NCBI RefSeq assembly: GCF_030287445.1
Contig: NZ_JASVWB010000002.1
Location: 1,178,001-1,242,000, forward strand
From: Streptomyces sp. ALI-76-A
Lineage (GTDB): Bacteria; Actinomycetota; Actinomycetes; Streptomycetales; Streptomycetaceae
DNA: 64,000 bases
Direction: 5' to 3'
Positions 58,775 to 64,000 of this stretch are shown here, one piece after another. The notes under the pieces were generated by a model, which searched no databases, was not told the DNA's origin, and saw nothing but the letters and a program-made list of their open reading frames with translations. Position 1 is the stretch's first letter. Each line of letters begins with the position of its first letter. A program made the translations under genes and the position numbers.

Positions 58775-59309
58775 GGTCTCCTCGTCGAAGCGCACGGCGA
58801 TAGTGGTCAGATGATGAGGCAGGTGGTCGGGTCGATCAGGATGCGGGCACGGACCGTGGCCGTCAGGTGCTCAGCGAGCTGCGGCGGGTGTAGCGGGGCC
58901 GCAAGATCGCCGACAGACAACGCTCCGTCAATGCGGCCATCTGCTTTCGCCTCCCTCGTTCGGGTTGTCGCAGTATTCGAGCCCGGCCCGGCACCGCCAC
59001 CAGCTGCCGGCAGGGGACCGGCAAGGACCGGCTGACCAAGCCGACACCGCGGCCCCTCTGCTGCGCGACTCGGCTGATCGAGGCGATGAACGCGGTAGCC
59101 GACACCGGCTTTTCGTGGCAAGAGTGACCAGGCTGGCATCGCACAGGCGGGGCGTAGGGCCGACCGGCGGGTGCCGGCACCAGGTAGGGATGCTCGTCGC
59201 ATAAAGTGCGGGCGCACGGGTGTCCGCATCGTTCACCAAAAGATGATCTTGAACGCCTTCGTTCTCGTCTCCGCAGGCACCCCTCGGGCCGCACCACCAG
59301 GAGGAACCA
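58775..59309. other. Intergenic region with no confident gene
   Basis: The region holds the divergent promoters of the APH-like and deoxyribosyltransferase-like genes. A 25-codon minus-strand frame, MAALTERCLSAILRPRYTRR at 58940-58863, has a GGGAGG ribosome site. An overlapping frame ends ILIDPTTCLII. Neither is long enough to accept without comparison data. Confidence 0.4.
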
Positions 59310-59699
59310 GTGTCATCCCCGCAAGTGATCACCCCCGCGGAGAAACTCGCCGAGGCGAAGAAGCAGCTGCGTTTCCCGCGTATTGTTGTGATTTGCGGCT
59401 CCACTCGTTTCATGGCCGAGATGGCCGAGGCCGATCTGCGGGAGACCAAAGTCGGGAGGATTGTCGTCAAGCCGGGTTGCGACCTGAAGTCGCCGCACGA
59501 ACTTTGGTCCGATCCTGTCGAGGCCAAGGCGCTGAAGGCCCGACTCGACGAACTGCACCGGTCGAAGATCTTGCTCGCTGATGAGGTGCTCGTAGTCGGT
59601 GACTACATCGGAGACAGCACCCGAGCCGAAATCGCATACGCCCGGTCGCTGGGCCGGCCCGTGCGGTTCACCCACCCCGAGGTCGACCCCGACGCCTGA
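59310..59699 (+). CDS. Nucleoside 2-deoxyribosyltransferase-like protein
   Basis: A 129-residue protein starting GTG 59310 with an AGGAGGAACC site. It shows the NDT/Rossmann-like pattern: RIVVICGSTRFMAEMAEADL (about 24-43), then VKPGCDLKSPHELWS and LADEVLVVGDYIGDSTRAEI, with the helix AYARSLGRPVRF. The GDYIG-STRAEI block is the family's substrate-site hallmark. Such small proteins transfer or hydrolyse deoxyribose from nucleosides or act in nucleotide signalling. Stand-alone gene. Confidence 0.78.
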   Translation: MSSPQVITPAEKLAEAKKQLRFPRIVVICGSTRFMAEMAEADLRETKVGRIVVKPGCDLKSPHELWSDPVEAKALKARLDELHRSKILLADEVLVVGDYIGDSTRAEIAYARSLGRPVRFTHPEVDPDA

Positions 59700-59778
59700 C
59701 CCGAGGACTCGCCCCGCACCCCGCCGGCACCCCGCTGGAGTTGATCGTCTGGCGGGTCGCGTGGCGATGCGAGCGGGC

Positions 59779-60780
59779 TCAAGGAGCTGCGGAACGCATC
59801 GCGGCCATGATGGCTGCCGCGATGCGCTGCTGGTGGTCCATCAGGTAGAAGTGGCCGCCGTCGTACCTCTCGAGTCCGCGGAAGTCCGTCGTGAGCCTCC
59901 GCCAGGCGACGAGTCGGTTCTCACCGATCATCTTGTCGTGCAGGCCCGTGAATGCCGTGAGCGGTACGGGCAGCGGCTCGGGGCTGCGGGGCGGAGTCCA
60001 GGTGTCCACGAGTTTGAAGTCGCTGCGGAACAACGGGGCGAACTTGCGCCAGACGTCGTCGTTGCCGAGGAGCTGCGGTGGGCTGCCGTTGCCGCTCCGC
60101 AGCCAGGCGCGCAGTTCGTCGTCGGCCATCAGATGAGGGCTGCTGTCGGCGTCGGCGTCGCCTCGCGGGGCGCCGTAGGCAGACACCCCCAGCCAGGTGG
60201 GGAGCGGTTCCCCCTGGCGCAGGAGTCGGCGGGTGAGCTGGTAGGCGATCAGTGCGCCCATGCTGTGGCCGAAGAACCCGAAGGGCCGGTCGAGCAACGG
60301 TGCGATGGCGGCGTGGAAGTAGTCGACCAGCCGGTCGCAGTCGTCGATCAGCGGCAGGGCCTGCAGGGTGCCTCGGCCGGGGGCCTCCAGGAGGCACAGT
60401 TCCCAGTCCTCGGGGAAGTGCTCCGCCCAGCCCCGGTAGAGCAGGTGTGAGCCGCCGGCGTGGTGGAGCAGAAATAGGCGCACCGCTGGGTCCCTCACCG
60501 GCCTGGGGCGGATGAGCGGGGAAGTCGGCGGCTCGGGGGTTAGCTGCGAGGTGAGGAAGGCGTGCAGCTCGGCGAGGGTGGTGGCGCCACTGGCGGCCAC
60601 GGCGTTCTCCGGGACACCGAACGCGCTCTCCATGCGGGTGGAGATCTCCAGCATCAGCAGCGAGTCGATGTCGAGCTCGTGGGCGAAGTGCGCGTCGTCG
60701 GTGACCTCCTCGGGCTCGGTCTCCAGTACGCCGGCTATCAGGGTGCGGAGCTCCTCGATGGTCACGCTCGTCGGGGTCAT
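59779..60780 (-). CDS. Acyl carrier protein fused to a type II thioesterase
   Basis: The 333-residue protein joins two units. Residues 1-80 form an ACP with the phosphopantetheine Ser at 40 in FAHELDIDSLLMLE. After a Pro-rich linker (80-97), residues 98-333 are a type II thioesterase: FLLHHAGGSHLLYRGWAEHF, the nucleophile GHSMG (S173) and the catalytic His in YDGGHFYLMDH. Type II thioesterases clear or release acyl chains from carriers, so a covalent fusion to the ACP is unusual. It is the last gene of the operon, coupled by 4-bp overlap to the preceding ketosynthase-like gene. Confidence 0.9.
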   Translation of the reverse strand: MTPTSVTIEELRTLIAGVLETEPEEVTDDAHFAHELDIDSLLMLEISTRMESAFGVPENAVAASGATTLAELHAFLTSQLTPEPPTSPLIRPRPVRDPAVRLFLLHHAGGSHLLYRGWAEHFPEDWELCLLEAPGRGTLQALPLIDDCDRLVDYFHAAIAPLLDRPFGFFGHSMGALIAYQLTRRLLRQGEPLPTWLGVSAYGAPRGDADADSSPHLMADDELRAWLRSGNGSPPQLLGNDDVWRKFAPLFRSDFKLVDTWTPPRSPEPLPVPLTAFTGLHDKMIGENRLVAWRRLTTDFRGLERYDGGHFYLMDHQQRIAAAIMAAMRSAAP

Positions 60781-61790
60781 GGGTGTTGTCCTCGTTCCTG
60801 CGTGGATGGGCGAAGGGCCGGCGGCGGGGTCAGCAGCAGGGCGGCCGTCGCGTCGTGGCGGGGGCCTCCGGCCGTGGCCAGAACGTTGCCGGTGGCGCCG
60901 CCCTCCAGGTAGGCGGCCGCAGCAGCGCACTGCAGGACGCCGAGCGCCCCGGACAGCGGGCCCAGCTGGGATTCCAGGTCGATCCGGCGCGGGCCTGCGA
61001 GCAGATGTCCCGCCCCGGCCCCCGCGGCACCCGCCTCGTCCGCGAGCCACAGTCCGACGGGCGCCTCCTCGGTCACGCCGGTGGAGGCCAGCGCCGCGGC
61101 GAGGTTCCGGGCCCGTGCGTAGCCGGTGATCGTGGCGCGTGACCGTGCGCCGCGGGAGGCGGCGGCATCCGCAGGTTCCAGTACGACCGCGACCGCCGCG
61201 TCGGTGGACTGCTCGCCCAGGACCTTCGTCACCACGTCGTTGGCGGGTTCGACGCCGACGACGACGGCTGCGTCGGCACGCCCGGCCACGATGAGGTTCC
61301 GGGCCCAGGCCAGGGCATCCAGACCGCTCGTGACGCCGTTGCAGACGGTGAGGTTGGGGCCGCGCAGACGGTAGCGGATGGCCACCCAGCCGGCGATGAC
61401 GTTGCTTGACGTCTGGGGCAGGCCCAAGGGGCTGAGGCCCATGACGCCTGCTCGGGCGATGGTGTCGGTGGCTTCGCAGACGCTGTCCGCGTTGCCCAGG
61501 TTGGTGCTGACCACGACGGCGGTCGAGCCGGTGAACGTGTCGTCGGCGTCGGTCAGACCGGCGTCGTGGAGGGCGAACTCGGCCGCGCGCAGGGCGAGCC
61601 GGGACGCGCGGTCCTTGTGGCGCAGCTCGCGTCCAATCAGTCCGGTGGCCGGGTCGAAGCCGCCCTCACCCGGCAGCGGTCCGAGGAGGTCGCCGTACGT
61701 CGCGACACCGGGCAGCGCCAGGCCGATGCCCGTGACGACGACCTCCCGGGCGTTCGGGTTCCTCGTGTGCGTGGTGCTCGTCGCGTTCAT
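60777..61790 (-). CDS. Ketosynthase-like chain-length-factor type protein
   Basis: A 337-residue beta-ketoacyl synthase homologue. It retains a Cys in the active-site position (NLTVCNGVTSGLDAL, C150). The two His that normally complete the triad are missing: where a ketosynthase has HGTGT the protein reads LWLADEAGAAG, and where it has GHTLGAAG it reads SQLGPLSGALG. This is the signature of chain length factors (KS-beta), although those usually lack the Cys. It overlaps the true ketosynthase gene by 4 bp and probably forms its heterodimer. Shorter than the usual ~400 residues. Confidence 0.85.
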   Translation of the reverse strand: MNATSTTHTRNPNAREVVVTGIGLALPGVATYGDLLGPLPGEGGFDPATGLIGRELRHKDRASRLALRAAEFALHDAGLTDADDTFTGSTAVVVSTNLGNADSVCEATDTIARAGVMGLSPLGLPQTSSNVIAGWVAIRYRLRGPNLTVCNGVTSGLDALAWARNLIVAGRADAAVVVGVEPANDVVTKVLGEQSTDAAVAVVLEPADAAASRGARSRATITGYARARNLAAALASTGVTEEAPVGLWLADEAGAAGAGAGHLLAGPRRIDLESQLGPLSGALGVLQCAAAAAYLEGGATGNVLATAGGPRHDATAALLLTPPPALRPSTQERGQHP

Positions 61791-62923
61791 CTGGCTGCCT
61801 CCACGATCGCGACGGCGTTGATCCCTCCGAAGCCGAACGCGTCGATCTGAGCGATGGCCAGGTCACCGGCGGCTGGGCTGCCCTGCACCAGGCCCAGCCC
61901 GGCGGCCTCGGGGATCGGATCTGCCAGGCCCAGGATCGGGGGGACCGTCCCGTTCTTCATGGCGAGCACCGCCATCACGAGGCTGAGCAGTCCCGAGCCG
62001 CCCAGGGTGTGTCCGGTCATCGCCTTGATGGCGGTCATCCGCGGACCCGCACCCGCGCCCTGGAATATCTGGCGAAGGACGCTCGCCTCCGTCGTGTCGT
62101 TGCGGGGGGTGCCGCTGCCGTGCAGCATCACCAGGTCGATGTCGCTCGCCCGCACCCCTGCTCTGCGGTAGGCGTCCAGCACCGCGCGGGTGATGCCGTG
62201 GGGGTCGGGCGCGGTGGCGTGGTGGGCGTCGCAGCCCATGGACACACCGCGCACCCGGGCGTGCACGGGCCCGCTCCCGGTACCGGCGCGCTGGAGGACG
62301 ACGGCCGCCGCGCCCTCACCCATCAGCATGCCCTTGTGTGTGGCGTCGAAGGGGCGCAGCGCGTCGGGGAGGTCGTTCTGCACCCGGTCGAGCGTGCCGA
62401 AGCCGCCCTCGGTAGCGGCGTCGGTGCCCGCGACGACGACCGTGTCGGCCAGGCCGCCCTCGATCATGTCGGTGGCCATGCCGAGCGCGTACAGCGACGC
62501 GGAGCAGGCGTTGGCGAAGGTGTACGTGGTGGACGCCCCGAAGGCCGCCTTCAGCGCGGTGCCGAAGTGCAGCTCCTCAAGAGCGACGTCCGCGCCGTCG
62601 CGCCACCACAGTTCGAGGCTGCGCTGCTCGCGCATGGTCGTCCCGACCAGCACGGGCACCTGGGCCAGGTCCTCGCCCAGGCCCGCGTCGTCGGCCGCTT
62701 GGCGCACGACGGTGGTCAGCCAGCGGGTGGCACGCCGCGGCAGGTCGCCGCCGCCCTCGGGCCGGTCGTCGATCTCGTAGGCGTACGCCGCCCGGTACTT
62801 GTCCGGGTCGAACGCCATCAGGGGCCTGCGGCTCTCCCGACCCGTGCACAGCGCGGCGAAGATCTCCCCGGGGGTGGCGCCGACGTTGGCGACGGCCGCC
62901 ATGCCCGTGATGTCCCAGGTCAC
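61787..62923 (-). CDS. Beta-ketoacyl synthase (KS-alpha)
   Basis: A 378-residue ketosynthase with the complete Cys-His-His set: C140 in FANACSASLYALGMA, His in VMLHGSGTPRNDTTE, and His in KAMTGHTLGGSGLLS. The closing block AQIDAFGFGGINAVAIVEA (the GFGG loop) is normal. Stand-alone KS enzymes of this length work in type II polyketide or fatty-acid-like assembly. GTG/ATG start at 62923 overlaps the ligase stop by 4 bp. Substrate chain unknown. Confidence 0.93.
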   Translation of the reverse strand: MTWDITGMAAVANVGATPGEIFAALCTGRESRRPLMAFDPDKYRAAYAYEIDDRPEGGGDLPRRATRWLTTVVRQAADDAGLGEDLAQVPVLVGTTMREQRSLELWWRDGADVALEELHFGTALKAAFGASTTYTFANACSASLYALGMATDMIEGGLADTVVVAGTDAATEGGFGTLDRVQNDLPDALRPFDATHKGMLMGEGAAAVVLQRAGTGSGPVHARVRGVSMGCDAHHATAPDPHGITRAVLDAYRRAGVRASDIDLVMLHGSGTPRNDTTEASVLRQIFQGAGAGPRMTAIKAMTGHTLGGSGLLSLVMAVLAMKNGTVPPILGLADPIPEAAGLGLVQGSPAAGDLAIAQIDAFGFGGINAVAIVEAAR

Positions 62924-64000
62924 GATCGGGCTGCCGCCTTCCTCAGCTCGAAGGCGGCCACCTTGCCGGTCGACGTGGTCGGGAGCTCGTCGAGGAACTC
63001 CAGACGGGCGGGGCGCTTGAAGGCGGCGAGCCCGCCACGGATCGCGGCGATCACCGCGCGCCGCACCACGGCCTCGTCGGATCCCGGCCGGGCCACCAGG
63101 TACGCCACGGCCTGCTCCAGGCCGTCGGCGTCGCGGCCACCGACCACCACGCAGTCCTGGACCCCGTCGACACCGCGGACGACGCTCTCGATCTCACTCG
63201 GCACGACCTTGTAGCCGCCCAGGTTGAGCATGTCATCGGCGCGGCACAGATGGGTGAACGTACCGTCCGGCGCACGGCGCACCACGTCGCCGGTGTAGGC
63301 GCCGCCGTCAGCGAAGGTGACCGCCGCGGCCTCCGGCCAGCCGATGTAGCCCAGGGCGACGGTGGGGCCGGCGATGTGCAGCCGGCCCCGCTCCCCGTCG
63401 GCGACGGGCGTGCCGTCCGCCGCGCGGACGGTCGCGGTGATCCCGGGCACCGGGACCCCGAAGGTCCCCGGCCGGTCCTCCTTCGGTGGGGTGCCGACGA
63501 CGATGTAGAGGACCTCGGTCGCGCCGAGGCCGTTGAGCAGCTCGGCCTGGAATGCGGCGCCGATCCGCTCGCTGAGCGGACCGGGCAGGTTCTCGCCCGC
63601 CGCCACGCACAGCCGCACGGAGTCGACACTGCCGGGGGCGAGCTCCGTCCCGGAGGCGTTCAGCAGCGCCGCGTACAGCCGTGGAACGGAGAACAGCACG
63701 GTGGGCCGGTGGTGCTGCAGCGCGGCGGCGAGGGAGTGTACGTCGACCGTGCCGCGGAGGAGCGCGACGCGGGCGCCGGCCGCCAGGGGGCACAGCACGG
63801 AGCTGCCGAAGCCGTAGCCGAAGGACATGCGGGCGCTGGACAGCACGGTGTCATCGGGCGTCAGCGTCAGGACCATGCCGACGCCGTCGGCCATGGCCGC
63901 GATCGCGCCCGCCGAGTGCCGCACCCCCTTGGGCATGCCAGTGCTGCCGGAGGTGTACTGCACGAGCGCCTCGCTCCCCGCACTCCACGCGGCGGGGAGC
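62920..64000 (-). CDS. Acyl-CoA ligase/AMP-binding enzyme, benzoate-CoA-ligase-like (partial, 5' end outside window)
   Basis: At least 360 residues of an adenylate-forming enzyme. The phosphate-binding loop VQYTSGSTGMPKGVRHS lies near the window edge, followed by LNGLGATEVLYIVVGT (A5), GAYTGDVVRRAPDGTFTHLC (A7), the hinge CRADDMLNLGGYKVVPSEIE (A8) and the C-terminal Lys in LPTTSTGKVAAFELR (A10). The overall pattern is that of the benzoate/aryl-CoA ligase group. It probably supplies an acyl or aryl starter to the KS pair. The start lies beyond 64000, and a 4-bp overlap couples it to the KS gene. Confidence 0.9.
   Translation of the reverse strand, partial: LPAAWSAGSEALVQYTSGSTGMPKGVRHSAGAIAAMADGVGMVLTLTPDDTVLSSARMSFGYGFGSSVLCPLAAGARVALLRGTVDVHSLAAALQHHRPTVLFSVPRLYAALLNASGTELAPGSVDSVRLCVAAGENLPGPLSERIGAAFQAELLNGLGATEVLYIVVGTPPKEDRPGTFGVPVPGITATVRAADGTPVADGERGRLHIAGPTVALGYIGWPEAAAVTFADGGAYTGDVVRRAPDGTFTHLCRADDMLNLGGYKVVPSEIESVVRGVDGVQDCVVVGGRDADGLEQAVAYLVARPGSDEAVVRRAVIAAIRGGLAAFKRPARLEFLDELPTTSTGKVAAFELRKAAARS

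Noticed and set aside
58863..58940. 25-codon minus-strand frame upstream of the APH-like gene as a possible class V RiPP precursor
   Set aside because: Although APH-like kinases occur in some RiPP pathways, no HopA1-like or other partner is present and the peptide lacks a convincing leader-core pattern.
1..64000. CRISPR arrays, rRNA and tRNA genes
   Set aside because: No regularly spaced repeats, no rRNA blocks and no GTTCGA-type T-loop with matching stems were seen. The few GGTTCGA strings fall inside coding regions.

Overview
The window is high-GC actinobacterial DNA and almost certainly comes from Streptomyces. Supporting signs are strong third-position GC bias, GTG/TTG starts, ATGA start-stop overlaps, DUF397/XRE pairs, WYL and lipoprotein genes, and rare TTA codons restricted to places such as a transposase. 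The density of transposase relics, frameshifted genes and unrelated accessory modules suggests a plastic replicon, either a chromosome arm or a large linear plasmid. No rRNA, tRNA or CRISPR array was seen.

Layout. 1-2.3 kb: a broken ECF sigma gene, a WYL regulator, and a divergent DinB-RidA fusion with a palindromic operator between them. 2.3-8.7 kb: gene relics (VOC protein, 3-hydroxyacyl-CoA dehydrogenase, Tn3 transposase, tyrosine recombinase) around a TnsA/TnsB transposon whose TnsB is fused to a GNAT tail, plus LysE, MOSC and lipoprotein genes. 8.75-12.5 kb: an MFS transporter, an ISL3-family element with a frameshift, and small HTH proteins. 12.7-25.8 kb: a conjugation-type module with a type IA topoisomerase, a broken metallophosphoesterase, and TcpE-, VirB4- and VirB6-like genes in the order known from Gram-positive type IV secretion. 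It also holds membrane proteins, a lipoprotein and an XRE regulator, with a shared operator-like motif at both ends. The VirB4-like protein has lost its P-loop.

26.4-36.2 kb: a possible specialised-metabolite or peptide locus. It has secreted small proteins (two with an SH3-like domain), three MFS transporters, a HAD protein, an EgtD-family histidine N-methyltransferase, an ATP-grasp ligase and a decayed amidase. EgtD here lacks EgtB/EgtC/EgtE, so its methylated amino acid may instead be ligated by the ATP-grasp enzyme. 36.3-41 kb: regulators (XRE+DUF397, HTH-TPR, an RsbW-like ATPase) and a TrmO-like protein. 41.4-45.6 kb: very short ORFs, a conserved unknown protein, a 60-residue candidate precursor and a full-length class I lanthipeptide dehydratase (LanB). 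45.6-47.4 kb: a GH15 trehalase-like enzyme coupled to a small ORF.

That small ORF is split by a 4.07-kb IS21-family element (47615-51680) with a perfect 8-bp target duplication. The element carries IstA, IstB and a methyltransferase passenger. 51.7-59.7 kb: a hypothetical protein, a large HTH regulator, an asparaginase-PPC pair, a 2H phosphoesterase, a Nudix hydrolase, ISL3 and TnpB relics, an APH-family kinase and a deoxyribosyltransferase-like protein. 59.8-64 kb (minus strand, running off the right edge): a tightly coupled operon of an acyl-CoA-ligase-like enzyme, a ketosynthase, a His-less chain-length-factor-like partner and an ACP fused to a type II thioesterase. It resembles a small unusual type II polyketide cassette.
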